This document shows, piece by piece, positions 1-8,705 of a DNA stretch of 64,000 bases; the stretch's first letter is position 1, and each line of letters opens with the position of its first letter. A program made the translations under genes and the position numbers. The notes under the pieces are model-generated. The model had not been told where the DNA came from. It searched no databases and saw only the letters and a list, made by a program, of their open reading frames with translations. The stretch is taken from the NCBI RefSeq assembly GCF_009727155.1, contig NZ_WNWM01000002.1:6386001-6450000 (forward strand). The letters are read 5' to 3'. The DNA comes from Pseudoduganella dura. Its GTDB lineage: Bacteria > Pseudomonadota > Gammaproteobacteria > Burkholderiales > Burkholderiaceae_D.

Positions 1-3000
1 CAGCGATGCCGCCAGCGCCGCGTCGCCGCCGGCCAGCCGCATCACGGCGTCCGAATAGTCCCGGGCCCAGCGCTCGGCGCGCGCGACCGCTTCCCAGTCC
101 GTGCGGTGCGCGGCGAATTCGTGCTGCAGCAGCGCGCCGGCCTCGGCGGACATTTCCGCAAGGGAGCGGTCCTCTTCGTTGACTTTGACGAGTGCCTCGA
201 GCAGCACCGGCACGTCGCCCTCGGCCGGCCGCTGCCGGTCCGTGCGATAAGCGGCCAGGCGATTTTGCAGTTCCCGTTTGGCGAACCAGCTCTTCGGCCA
301 CCATGCCGTGTGCGCCGCCACCCATTCGCGCCGCAGCGTTGCCGCCGACAGTTGCGCGGCGTCGTCCGCATACACGCCGCCCAGCGCGTTCCATGCCGCA
401 TTGCGCGCCGCGCCATGTTCGCGCAGCGTGGCCAGGCGGGCGCGGGTGGCTTCCTCATGCGCGACCCGCGCCACGCCCGCAGGCACCCGTGGCGCCGCAA
501 GCAGCGCTTCGGCAAGCCGGTCGAAGGCCGCCAGATCCCCCAGCGACAGGCCCTCGGGCACCGCGCCGAGCAGTTGCATGGGCGCGGTGCCGGCCTTGCC
601 GAGCGTTTCGGTGCGGGCGGCCAGCGCGCCGGCACTGTCGAGCAGGTCCTGTTCCCATGACGGCGACCAGGCGGCCGTGCCGATGCGGGCCAGCGCATGC
701 CCGGCCAGCGTGGTCAGCTGGCTGGCCAGCGCGCCGACCTGCCGGCTCGTCTCGCGCCAGGCTTCCAGCTCGGTACGCCCGTGCGCATCGGGATCGGGCC
801 ATGCGAACGGGGCGGGGCGTTCGCCCGCATGCTCGATGCAGGTACCGATCGCTTCGTAGATGGTCAGGTCGTTCGGGTGCAGCCGGTGCAGCGCCACGGC
901 CACGTCGTTCAGCCCGGCGCGCAGCGTGGCCAGCCGGGTCGCCTCCAGTTCCCATTCCCTGACGGTGCGGGTGCCGGCGGCGTCGAGCGCGATGCCCAGC
1001 TGCCGGATCACGTCCGCCTTCCTGCCCTTGGACGAATGCAGTTCCAGGCAGAATGCGCCCAGTCCGATGGATTCCAGGCGGCGGTGCACCACTTCCAGTG
1101 CCGCCATCTTCTCGGAAACGAACAGCACCGTCTTGCCGGTGGCCAGCAGGTGGGCGATCAGGTTCGTGATGGTCTGGCTCTTGCCGGTGCCGGGCGGGCC
1201 TTCGATGACGAGGTTGGTGCCGCTCTCGGCCACGCAGATGGCGCGCAGCTGCGACGAATCCGACAGCAGCGGCGCGAACAGTTCGTCGGGCCGGTGGCTG
1301 CGGTCGAGCGTGCGCGGGTCGAAGCCCAGATCGCCGCGCGCGAACGCTTCGCCGGGATGCTCGACCAGCTGGGCGACCACGGGATTCTCCTGCAGCTGCC
1401 GGTGGCGGTCCTGCAGGTCCTTCCACATCAGGTACTTGGTGAACGAGAAGATGCCGAGGTGGACCTGCTCGCGCACTTCCCACCCCTTCAGCTCGCCCAC
1501 ATGCAGCCGGAACGACTGCAGGATGCCGGCCACGTCGATGCCCTTGTCGTCATGCGGCAGCACGTCGAACGCGGGCAGCTTCAGGCTGAAGTCCTGCGCC
1601 AGCTTTTGCACCAGCGTGGGATTGATGAGGGCTTCGTCGTCGTGCCGCACCAGCCGGAAGCCGCTGCGCACGGACTGCCGCGTGAGCGTGACGGGCACCA
1701 GCAGGATCGGCGCCAGGTACGAGGCCTCGGCATGGGGCTCTTCCTGCCATTGCAGCAGCCCGAACACGAGGTACAGCGTGTTGGCGCCGCCTTCTTCGAG
1801 GCTGGTGCCGGCGGCGCGGAAGATTTCCAGCAGGCGCGCATCGAGCGCATCCTCCGCCACGTCGACCACGATTTCATTGCGGCCGAGCGCATCGGCGGCC
1901 AGCGCGTCGAGCGGCGTCTGCCCCGTGCGGGCGGCGAAGGCGGCGGCCTCGCGCGGGTCCGCGCCGGCCATCAGCACCGGCGCGGCGCGCAGGCGGAAAT
2001 CCTTGCCCTCGGCCAGCGTATCCTCGAGGGCGCCGGGGTCCGGGCAGATCACGCGCAGCGTCGTCTTCGACGGCTTGAAGTTGAGCAGCCGGTTGCGCAG
2101 CGTGAGGTCGAGCAGCCGGCCTTTCCAGCGCGCCAGGCGGCCTTCCGGGGTTTCCGCGGCCGGCTCGGCGGTCGGCAGCAGCGCCGGGTCGAGCGGCGGC
2201 AGCGGCGGCATCGCTTCGATCGCCGGCGCGCCCGTGTCCACGGGCAGGTCCGGCACCGCCGGCGCGGCGTGCGACGGCAGCGGGCGGATATGCAGTTCGC
2301 GGGCCCGGCGGATATCGATCGCGCAGAGGAACGCCGCTTCGTCCGCCAGGCGCTCTTCGCCGGCGGCGCAGGCCAGGCGCAGCGAGGGCCTGCCGCCGTG
2401 GTTTGCTCCGCCGGTCACGCCGGTGGTCTCGAACACCATCAGTTCGCCGGAGCGTACGCGCTTGCGCACCGATTGCGCATCGTCGACCAGCGCCGTGGAA
2501 AAACAGGTATCGACCAGCCAGACGCCGACCCAGGCATGGGCTTCCTTCAGCAGCACCACCGGATGCAGGCCGGCCTGCTCCAGGCACGAGGCGAACAGCA
2601 TCGCCAGGTCGAGGCAGGTGGCCAGTTTCGTATCGACGATGCGCTCGGGCGTGCGGATCTTCTGGCCGTCCGTGCCGAACGAGGCCGGCGGGTTGGCGTA
2701 GTGCAGGTCTTGCGCCAGCACCGCGCCGTGCAGCGCGGACACCTGCTGCCACACTTTTTCGCGGTTGCGCGACTGGTAGCCGTTCATCGACGGCGCGCCC
2801 GGCGCCTCGCGCAGCAACGCCGATGCCGCGGCGACAAGGTGGTCGACCACGCGCGAGTTCGGCATGCAGAACGCCGCCAGCAGTTCGGGCAGCGCGCGGG
2901 TGCCGGCCCACTGGTCGTAGGCCAGTACCTCGACGCCGTGCGCGGCTTCGATGGCGGCATGTCCGTCGGCGATCGCCGTCAGCGTGACGGCGGCGCGCTC

Positions 3001-3309
3001 GGCCTCGTCGAGGTTGCCCAGCCAGGCGTGATCCGGCGCCAGGTCGACCGGCGCGATCGTGCGGCGTTCGCCCGGTTCCAGTCGCTCGAAGCGCAGTTGC
3101 CGGCCGGTAGCGAAGGCGGGCCGGCAGGCAATCGCGATATCGACATTCGCCAGCGCCGTGTCGCCCGTATTGACGAGCGTGATCGCCCGCACCACCGGCA
3201 CGTCGTTCTGCATCGCCGCGTAGCCGGTGACGGCGTCGGCGGTGAACTCCACCGCCAGCGGCAAGGGAAGCAATGTGATATCGGGTGCGGCGGCGAGGTC
3301 TGGTGTCAT
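1..3309 (-). CDS. DUF4011-family giant helicase/ATPase, N-terminal part (runs off left edge)
   Basis: The frame is open from the ATG at 3309 to the left edge (1103 codons), with an in-frame stop at 3331-3333 just upstream, so the start is well bounded. About residues 225-262 look like a transglutaminase-like fold: Cys232 in TCLDLAM and His258 in HAWVGVW have the right spacing. Near residue 385 is LLDLTLRNRLLNF, typical of DUF4011. Residues 704-711 are GPPGTGKS, a Walker A/helicase motif I. Known relatives are about 1700-2100 residues long and end in SF1 helicase motifs, DUF3320 and often a Vsr/MTES_1575-like nuclease; those parts are outside the window. From memory, DUF4011-helicase-Vsr proteins have been reported as single-gene phage defence, so a nucleic-acid or defence role is an inference. 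No clear Shine-Dalgarno is seen. Confidence 0.85.
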   Translation of the reverse strand, partial: MTPDLAAAPDITLLPLPLAVEFTADAVTGYAAMQNDVPVVRAITLVNTGDTALANVDIAIACRPAFATGRQLRFERLEPGERRTIAPVDLAPDHAWLGNLDEAERAAVTLTAIADGHAAIEAAHGVEVLAYDQWAGTRALPELLAAFCMPNSRVVDHLVAAASALLREAPGAPSMNGYQSRNREKVWQQVSALHGAVLAQDLHYANPPASFGTDGQKIRTPERIVDTKLATCLDLAMLFASCLEQAGLHPVVLLKEAHAWVGVWLVDTCFSTALVDDAQSVRKRVRSGELMVFETTGVTGGANHGGRPSLRLACAAGEERLADEAAFLCAIDIRRARELHIRPLPSHAAPAVPDLPVDTGAPAIEAMPPLPPLDPALLPTAEPAAETPEGRLARWKGRLLDLTLRNRLLNFKPSKTTLRVICPDPGALEDTLAEGKDFRLRAAPVLMAGADPREAAAFAARTGQTPLDALAADALGRNEIVVDVAEDALDARLLEIFRAAGTSLEEGGANTLYLVFGLLQWQEEPHAEASYLAPILLVPVTLTRQSVRSGFRLVRHDDEALINPTLVQKLAQDFSLKLPAFDVLPHDDKGIDVAGILQSFRLHVGELKGWEVREQVHLGIFSFTKYLMWKDLQDRHRQLQENPVVAQLVEHPGEAFARGDLGFDPRTLDRSHRPDELFAPLLSDSSQLRAICVAESGTNLVIEGPPGTGKSQTITNLIAHLLATGKTVLFVSEKMAALEVVHRRLESIGLGAFCLELHSSKGRKADVIRQLGIALDAAGTRTVREWELEATRLATLRAGLNDVAVALHRLHPNDLTIYEAIGTCIEHAGERPAPFAWPDPDAHGRTELEAWRETSRQVGALASQLTTLAGHALARIGTAAWSPSWEQDLLDSAGALAARTETLGKAGTAPMQLLGAVPEGLSLGDLAAFDRLAEALLAAPRVPAGVARVAHEEATRARLATLREHGAARNAAWNALGGVYADDAAQLSAATLRREWVAAHTAWWPKSWFAKRELQNRLAAYRTDRQRPAEGDVPVLLEALVKVNEEDRSLAEMSAEAGALLQHEFAAHRTDWEAVARAERWARDYSDAVMRLAGGDAALAASL

Positions 3310-3401
3310 TGTCGGGCTTGGGTTGACTGGCTATCCTGCCAATGTTAGCAGGAAGCATGTCCGACCGGAAAGGACGCTCGTGCGCGAGGCAGCCCGGGGT
3401 T

Positions 3402-3974
3402 TCAGGCCATCCGCGTGACGGCGGCCTCGTGCAGCGGCCGCCAGCCCAGCCGGGCCTCGATCAGCCGGCGGTAGCGGGTGTCGATGTGCGCCGGCGTGCG
3501 GCGCACGTAGTAGCGGGCGGCCTCGCGCGTTTCCCCTTCCAGCCCGGCCAGGAAGTCGACCGCTTCGGCCGGCGACGGCATGCGCCCTTCGGTGCCGGCG
3601 ATTTTCGGCGGCAGCGCGGTCCACACGACCGCGTCGAAGCCGCGGGCGCGCAGCCATGCGGCGATTTCAGGCTGTACTGCGGCGCCGTCCACGGCGGGGA
3701 AACTGCCGATCCATTCGGGATGGCCGGGATGGATCTTTTCCCGGGCCGCCAGCATGGCGCGCGCCGCGTCGAGGTCCGGCGCGTCCACGTATGCCCAGTA
3801 GGTGGGAATGAGCGGCGCGCCGGGGCACAGCACGAGCGCCAGCTCTTCGCTGTCGTCGCTGTCGCGGGCGAACTCGAGGGGAAGCAGCGGGCCGCCGGGA
3901 TGCCAGCCGGACGCCAGTTTTAACGGCCCGGGCTTCCACAGCAACGAGCCCCAGGCGATGCAAACGATGTTCAT
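3402..3974 (-). CDS. Hypothetical protein, possibly gamma-glutamylcyclotransferase-like
   Basis: This 190-residue frame starts at ATG 3974 (MNIVCIAWGSLLWKPG). An upstream ATG at 3989 is also possible and neither has a clear ribosome site. The N-terminal AWGSLLWKP resembles the YGSLLWNP loop of gamma-glutamylcyclotransferase/ChaC folds, but I see no convincing match for the rest, so the fold is tentative and no reaction is assigned. There is no signal peptide or membrane segment. It lies between the giant helicase and the XRE-cupin regulator, all on the minus strand. Codon use is the same GC-rich type as its neighbours. Confidence 0.65.
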   Translation of the reverse strand: MNIVCIAWGSLLWKPGPLKLASGWHPGGPLLPLEFARDSDDSEELALVLCPGAPLIPTYWAYVDAPDLDAARAMLAAREKIHPGHPEWIGSFPAVDGAAVQPEIAAWLRARGFDAVVWTALPPKIAGTEGRMPSPAEAVDFLAGLEGETREAARYYVRRTPAHIDTRYRRLIEARLGWRPLHEAAVTRMA

Positions 3975-4097
3975 ATAGACCAATGTCATGGACAGGAATG
4001 CATTGTAGGGTGCCGGGATGAAATGCAGAGCACGGCTGAACGTCGTGGCGGCGTCCAGTTGGTCAGTGCTCAAATGCAAGACTTTTAACGCATCGGC

Positions 4098-4682
4098 TCA
4101 GCGGTGGATCACCACCAGCAGCGCTTTCGCTTCGGTCTTGCCGATATTGCGCAACGCATGCTGCTGGTCCGCCGGGTAGCGGGCGGTACCGCCCAGCTTG
4201 ACCTTCTTCTTGTGCGTCCCCACTTCGATCTCGATGGCACCATGGAGCAGGGTGACGTGTTCCGTGGTGCCGGGATCGTGCGCCTGCGATACCAGTTCGC
4301 CGCCGGGGGCCAGCGTGAGTTCGTACCACTCGTATTTGCCGGCCAGTTCCATCGGCCCCAGGATGCGCAGCACATAGCCGGCATGGTTGCCCGGCAGCGT
4401 GGGCGTTTCGTGGGCGTCGACGACGCGGATCGTGTCGACCGGCCGCTGCTCGTCCGCCAGCAGCTCGCCGATCGCCACGCCCAGCGCATTGGCCAGGCGC
4501 CACGTGATCGCGATGGTCGGATTGGCTTTTTCGCGCTCGATCTGCGACAGCATCGATTTCGAGACGCCGGCGATGCGCGACAGGTCTTCCAGCGTCAGGC
4601 CGCGGGCCAGGCGCAGGCGTTGCAGGGCGGCGCCCACCTCGGGCGGGGCGTTGGCGATCGGTGCGGCGGGTGATTTCATCAT
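4098..4682 (-). CDS. XRE-family regulator with C-terminal cupin domain
   Basis: This 194-residue protein has an N-terminal helix-turn-helix of the XRE type (about residues 17-70; SKSMLSQIEREKANP is the recognition-helix region). A C-terminal cupin_2 fold follows (about 110-190, with LAPGGELVSQAHDPGTTEH). This layout is typical of repressors that sense a small metabolite through the cupin. ATG 4682 is chosen; ATG 4679 and a TTG at 4694 are alternatives. It is divergent from kbl and the threonine dehydrogenase gene, and an inverted repeat lies just upstream (4696-4731). The likely job, by inference, is control of threonine/serine catabolism plus autoregulation. Confidence 0.9.
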   Translation of the reverse strand: MMKSPAAPIANAPPEVGAALQRLRLARGLTLEDLSRIAGVSKSMLSQIEREKANPTIAITWRLANALGVAIGELLADEQRPVDTIRVVDAHETPTLPGNHAGYVLRILGPMELAGKYEWYELTLAPGGELVSQAHDPGTTEHVTLLHGAIEIEVGTHKKKVKLGGTARYPADQQHALRNIGKTEAKALLVVIHR

Positions 4683-4695
4683 TGGCGGTTGCAAA

Positions 4696-4731
4696 GTTCA
4701 ATATGCTTATGTAGTATTCAGTATATTGAAC
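4696..4731. promoter_or_regulatory. Inverted repeat, candidate operator for the XRE-cupin regulator
   Basis: A perfect 9-bp inverted repeat, gttcaatat at 4696-4704 and atattgaac at 4723-4731, with an 18-bp AT-rich spacer. A further half-site-like gttcaa lies at 4736-4741. It sits in the divergent spacer between the XRE-cupin gene and kbl, in the only AT-rich patch of the region, where both promoters should be. Confidence 0.55.
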
Positions 4732-4882
4732 TGAAGTTCAAGATAGTGGAAGCCGGAGAAAATACAGGAATCGGCGGCAAGTTCGATACCCTGTTCTCCG
4801 CGATGCACGGTACAACAGGGGCGAGGTGCCGGTCAAGGCGGGCCGGGCGCCCGGGCGCCATTCAGACAATTCGAGGACTACC

Positions 4883-6082
4883 ATGAGCGAACAAGCGAAC
4901 TTCTACGCCGGCCTGCGGCACAACCTGGAACAGTTGCGCGAGCAGGGCCTGTACAAGCCGGAGCGCGTGCTCGCCTCCCGCCAGGGCGCGGAAGTGACGG
5001 GCGACGACGGACGGACGCTGATCAACATGTGCGCCAACAATTACCTGGGCCTGTCGGGCCAGGAATGGGTGGCCCAGGCGGCGATCGACGCCACCGAACA
5101 GTACGGCTACGGCCTGTCGTCGGTGCGCTTCATCTGCGGCACGCAAACGATCCACAAGCAGCTCGAGCGGGCGATCTCCCAATTCCTGGGCACCGAGGAC
5201 ACGATCCTGTACGCGGCCGCGTTCGATGCCAACGGCGGCGTGTTCGAGCCGCTGTTCGACGAGAACGACGCGATCATTTCCGATGCGCTGAACCACGCTT
5301 CCATCATCGACGGCATCCGGCTGTGCAAGGCGGCGCGCTTCCGCTATGCCCACAACGACATGGCCGACCTGGAAACGCAACTGAAAGCCGCATCCGATAA
5401 ACGCCACAAGGTCATCGTGACCGACGGCGTGTTCTCGATGGACGGCACGATCGCCCAGCTCGACAAGATCGTGGCGCTGGCCGAACAGTACGGCGCGCTG
5501 GTGCTGATCGACGAATGCCATGCCTCCGGCTTCATGGGCCCGACGGGCCGCGGCACGCACGAGCACCATGGCGTGCTGGGCAAGATCGACATCATCACCG
5601 GCACGCTGGGCAAGGCGCTGGGCGGCGCGATGGGCGGTTTCACCTCCGGCCGGAAGGAAGTGATCGACACGTTGCGCCAGAAGTCGCGGCCCTACCTGTT
5701 CTCGAACACGCTGGCGCCAGGCATTGCCGGCGCTTCTCTGGCGGTGCTGAGGAAACTGTCGGAATCGACCGAACTGCGCGACCGCCTGCACGAGAACACC
5801 GCCTACTTCCGCCGCGAGATCGAGCGTATCGGCTTCACCATCAAGCCGGGCACGCACCCGGTGGTGCCGGTGATGCTGTTCGAGGCGCCGGTGGCGCAGA
5901 AATTCGCGGCCCGCATGTACGAGCTGGGCGTGCTGCTTTCCGGCTTCTTCTACCCGGTGGTGCCCATGGGGCAGGCGCGGGTGCGCGTGCAGCTATCGGC
6001 CGCGCACACCCGCGAACAGCTCGACACGGTATTGGCCGCGTTCGAGCGGGCCGGCACGGAGCTGGGCATCCTGAAGGTGTAA
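4883..6082 (+). CDS. kbl: 2-amino-3-ketobutyrate CoA ligase (glycine C-acetyltransferase)
   Basis: Kbl cleaves 2-amino-3-oxobutyrate with CoA to glycine and acetyl-CoA, the second step of threonine degradation, in the cytosol. It is 399 residues, the usual family length. It is an alpha-oxoamine synthase (PLP fold type I) with DECHASGFMG and the PLP-lysine motif TGTLGKALGG, Lys244, the same position as in E. coli Kbl. The start at ATG 4883 is set by GAGGA at 4873-4877. The gene producing its substrate follows 144 bp downstream, and the divergent XRE-cupin gene is a likely regulator. Confidence 0.97.
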   Translation: MSEQANFYAGLRHNLEQLREQGLYKPERVLASRQGAEVTGDDGRTLINMCANNYLGLSGQEWVAQAAIDATEQYGYGLSSVRFICGTQTIHKQLERAISQFLGTEDTILYAAAFDANGGVFEPLFDENDAIISDALNHASIIDGIRLCKAARFRYAHNDMADLETQLKAASDKRHKVIVTDGVFSMDGTIAQLDKIVALAEQYGALVLIDECHASGFMGPTGRGTHEHHGVLGKIDIITGTLGKALGGAMGGFTSGRKEVIDTLRQKSRPYLFSNTLAPGIAGASLAVLRKLSESTELRDRLHENTAYFRREIERIGFTIKPGTHPVVPVMLFEAPVAQKFAARMYELGVLLSGFFYPVVPMGQARVRVQLSAAHTREQLDTVLAAFERAGTELGILKV

Positions 6083-6138
6083 CCGGATACCGCAATGCGT
6101 TGACATGACGGGGGCCGCGATCCGGCGCACCGTCGTTT

Positions 6139-6177
6139 AGCCGAATTAGTCAGCCGAATTAGTCAGCCGAATTCGGC
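6139..6177. repeat. 13-bp tandem repeat ending in a palindrome
   Basis: The unit agccgaattagtc occurs at 6139-6151 and 6152-6164 and partly at 6165-6173. The last copy runs into a perfect 12-bp palindrome, gccgaattcggc, at 6166-6177. It lies in the 144-bp spacer between kbl and the threonine dehydrogenase gene. It may be replication slippage or a small regulatory site. Confidence 0.7.
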
Positions 6178-6226
6178 GAGCCGCGACCCGGCAAGCCGTG
6201 AATCAAGAATCGATTGGAAAATAAAA

Positions 6227-7189
6227 ATGGAACGAATCCTCGTTATCGGCGCCAACGGCCAGATCGGCAGCGAACTGGTGGAGGCGCTGTCGCACAAGCA
6301 CGGCGCGCACAATGTGTTCGCCTCCGACATCTCGCCGAAAAACCTGTACGGCGCCGAGCAATACCAGGTGGTCAACGTGCTCGACGAGGAAGCACTTGCG
6401 CAGCTGATCTCGTCGCAGGACATCACGCAGGTCTACCAGCTGGCCGCGATGCTGTCGGCCACCGGCGAGCAGGCGCCGCTGAAGGCGTGGAAGCTGAACA
6501 TGGATGGCCTGCTGAACATCCTGGAAATCGCGCGCGAGCGCGGCGAAATCGGCAAACCCCTGAAAGTGTTCTGGCCGTCGTCGATCGCCGCGTTCGGGCC
6601 GAACACGCCGCAGGACGCCACGCCGCAGATGACGGTGATGGACCCGACGTCGATCTACGGCATCAGCAAGCTGGCCGGCGAGCGGCTGTGCGAGTACTAC
6701 CACCTGAAGTACGGCGTGGACGTGCGCAGCATCCGCTACCCCGGCATCATCAGCTACAAGTCGCCGCCGGGCGGCGGCACCACCGATTATGCGATCGCGA
6801 TCTTCCATGCCGCGCTGCGCGGCGAGCGCTACGAGTGCTTCCTGGGTCCGCAAACGACGCTGCCGATGATCTACATGCCCGATGCGATCCGCGCCACGAT
6901 CGAACTGATGGATGCGCCGGCGGACCAGGTGAAGATCCGTTCGTCGTACAACGTGGCCGGCGTGTCGTTCTCGCCGGAGGAGCTGGCCGCCGCCATCAAG
7001 GCGCGCGTGCCGCACTTCGCGGTCTCGTACAGGCCGGACAGCCGGCAGCAGATCGCCGACACGTGGCCGAAGAGCCTTGACGATGCGGCGGCCCGCGCCG
7101 ACTGGGGCTGGCGGGCGCGCATCGGCGTGGACGAGATCGTCCGCGACATGCTGGCCAATATCGACGTCAAGGTCAGCCAGGCCGCCTGA
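6227..7189 (+). CDS. tdh: L-threonine 3-dehydrogenase, SDR (epimerase-like) type
   Basis: Oxidises L-threonine to 2-amino-3-oxobutyrate with NAD+, feeding Kbl. It is 320 residues. The N-terminus LVIGANGQIGSELVEAL is an NAD-binding Rossmann motif, and the catalytic Tyr144/Lys148 sit in SIYGISKLAG, so it belongs to the extended short-chain dehydrogenases. It is not the zinc alcohol-dehydrogenase type that E. coli calls tdh. YPGIISYKSPPGGGTTDYA matches the threonine dehydrogenase subgroup rather than UDP-sugar epimerases. The pairing with kbl supports the assignment. The start is ATG 6227 after an A-rich leader, with no strong Shine-Dalgarno. Confidence 0.93.
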   Translation: MERILVIGANGQIGSELVEALSHKHGAHNVFASDISPKNLYGAEQYQVVNVLDEEALAQLISSQDITQVYQLAAMLSATGEQAPLKAWKLNMDGLLNILEIARERGEIGKPLKVFWPSSIAAFGPNTPQDATPQMTVMDPTSIYGISKLAGERLCEYYHLKYGVDVRSIRYPGIISYKSPPGGGTTDYAIAIFHAALRGERYECFLGPQTTLPMIYMPDAIRATIELMDAPADQVKIRSSYNVAGVSFSPEELAAAIKARVPHFAVSYRPDSRQQIADTWPKSLDDAAARADWGWRARIGVDEIVRDMLANIDVKVSQAA

Positions 7190-7228
7190 GCACATTCCCA
7201 TCTTCACTACTACTATAAAGAGACAAAG

Positions 7229-8605
7229 ATGGACATGAGTGTTTTCGATCTGTTCAAGATCGGCATCGGCCCTTCCAGTTCGCACACGGTGGGGCCGATG
7301 GTGGCCGCGCGCCGCTTCCTGCTGGAACAGGCACCGCTGGACGACGTGACCGGCGTGACGGCCGAACTGTATGGTTCGCTGGCGCTGACCGGCGTGGGCC
7401 ACGGCACCGACAAGGCCGTGATCCTGGGCCTGATGGGCGAGACGCCCCAGGATGTGAATCCGGAGCAGGTGGATCCGATGCTGGCCGCGGCGGACCTGCG
7501 CGGCGAACTGGACCTGCTGGGCGAAAAGACGGTACCGTTCGTGCGCGCCCGCCACCTCGTGTTCCACAAGACGGAGAACCTGCCCGGGCACCCGAACGGC
7601 ATGCGCTTCATCCTGCACCGCGCCGGCGGCACCGACGTGAGCAAGGTGTACTACTCGGTCGGCGGCGGCTTTATCCGCGCCGAGGGCGAGAGTGTCGCGA
7701 TCGCCGATCCGGCGGGCCCGGTTCCTTACGCCTTCGACACGATGGCCGACCTGCTGGCGCACGGCCAGCGCACGGGCCTGACGATCCCGGGCATGCTGCG
7801 CGCGAACGAACTGGCGCGCATGACGGGCGAGGAGCTCGACGCGGGCATCGACCGGATCTGGCAGGTGATGCGTTCCTGTATCGCGCACGGGCTGGAAACG
7901 TCCGGCCAGCTGCCCGGCGGCCTGAACGTGAAACGCCGCGCCGCCAAGCTCTGGCAGCAGGCGCAGGGCGCGGACGTGGCCGACGCGCTGCCGCACGATG
8001 CGCTCAATGGCGTGTCGCTGTATGCGATGGCCGTCAACGAGGAAAACGCGGCGGGCGGGCGCGTGGTGACGGCGCCGACCAACGGCGCGGCCGGCATCAT
8101 TCCAGCCGTGCTCAAATACTATGCGGAGGATTGCAGGCCGCTCGACCCGGTGAAGGGCGTGCGCGAATTCCTGCTCACGGCCGCCGCGATCGGCATGCTG
8201 TGCAAGCGCAATGCCTCGATCTCGGGGGCGGAGATCGGCTGCCAGGGCGAAGTGGGCGTCGCCTGCGCGATGGCCGCCGCCGGCCTGGTCGCGGCGCTGG
8301 GCGGTTCGAACGCGCAGATCGAGAACGCCGCCGAAATCGGCATCGAACACCACCTGGGCATGACGTGCGACCCGATCGGCGGGCTGGTGCAGATTCCCTG
8401 CATCGAGCGCAACGGCATGGGCGCCGTGAAGGCGATTACCGCCGCCTCGTTGGCGCTGAAAGGCGACGGCACGCATTTCGTCAGCCTCGACGAGGTGATC
8501 GAGACGATGCGGCAGACCGGCGCCGACATGCAGGACAAGTACAAGGAAACCTCGCTGGGCGGGCTGGCGATCCACGTGGTGACGGTGAATCACGCGGCGT
8601 GCTGA
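7229..8605 (+). CDS. sdaA: L-serine ammonia-lyase (iron-sulfur L-serine dehydratase)
   Basis: Converts L-serine to pyruvate and ammonia. It is 458 residues, single-chain type. KIGIGPSSSHTVGPM is the signature of the N-terminal beta domain. Cys338, Cys380 and Cys391 have the 42- and 11-residue spacing known for the [4Fe-4S] ligands of this family. It starts at ATG 7229 after AAAGAGA; a second ATG two codons later is possible. It lies 39 bp after the threonine dehydrogenase gene on the same strand. Threonine can thus go via glycine to serine and pyruvate, so the three genes form a plausible catabolic operon. Confidence 0.96.
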   Translation: MDMSVFDLFKIGIGPSSSHTVGPMVAARRFLLEQAPLDDVTGVTAELYGSLALTGVGHGTDKAVILGLMGETPQDVNPEQVDPMLAAADLRGELDLLGEKTVPFVRARHLVFHKTENLPGHPNGMRFILHRAGGTDVSKVYYSVGGGFIRAEGESVAIADPAGPVPYAFDTMADLLAHGQRTGLTIPGMLRANELARMTGEELDAGIDRIWQVMRSCIAHGLETSGQLPGGLNVKRRAAKLWQQAQGADVADALPHDALNGVSLYAMAVNEENAAGGRVVTAPTNGAAGIIPAVLKYYAEDCRPLDPVKGVREFLLTAAAIGMLCKRNASISGAEIGCQGEVGVACAMAAAGLVAALGGSNAQIENAAEIGIEHHLGMTCDPIGGLVQIPCIERNGMGAVKAITAASLALKGDGTHFVSLDEVIETMRQTGADMQDKYKETSLGGLAIHVVTVNHAAC

Positions 8606-8635
8606 CGACAGCATAAAATTCGAAAACCTGGCAAA

Positions 8636-8666
8636 TTTCACAAAGAAACTGCGGTCGCACTATAAT
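8636..8666 (+). promoter_or_regulatory. Predicted sigma-70 promoter before thrC
   Basis: A consensus -10 TATAAT lies at 8661-8666 with TTTCAC/TTCACA at about 8636-8642 (spacing 18-19 bp). This is 40 bp before the thrC start in the sdaA-thrC spacer, suggesting thrC-moeA-moaD can be transcribed apart from the catabolic genes. Confidence 0.5.
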
Positions 8667-8705
8667 AGGAATCCCTCTTCTGTGCACAACCGGATCTCCA
8701 GAATC

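Noticed and set aside
697..3348. A plus-strand frame of 883 codons opposite the DUF4011 helicase
   Set aside because: It is a GC-rich shadow with Arg/Gln/His-rich, low-information sequence. The minus frame has clear motifs (transglutaminase-like, DUF4011, Walker A).
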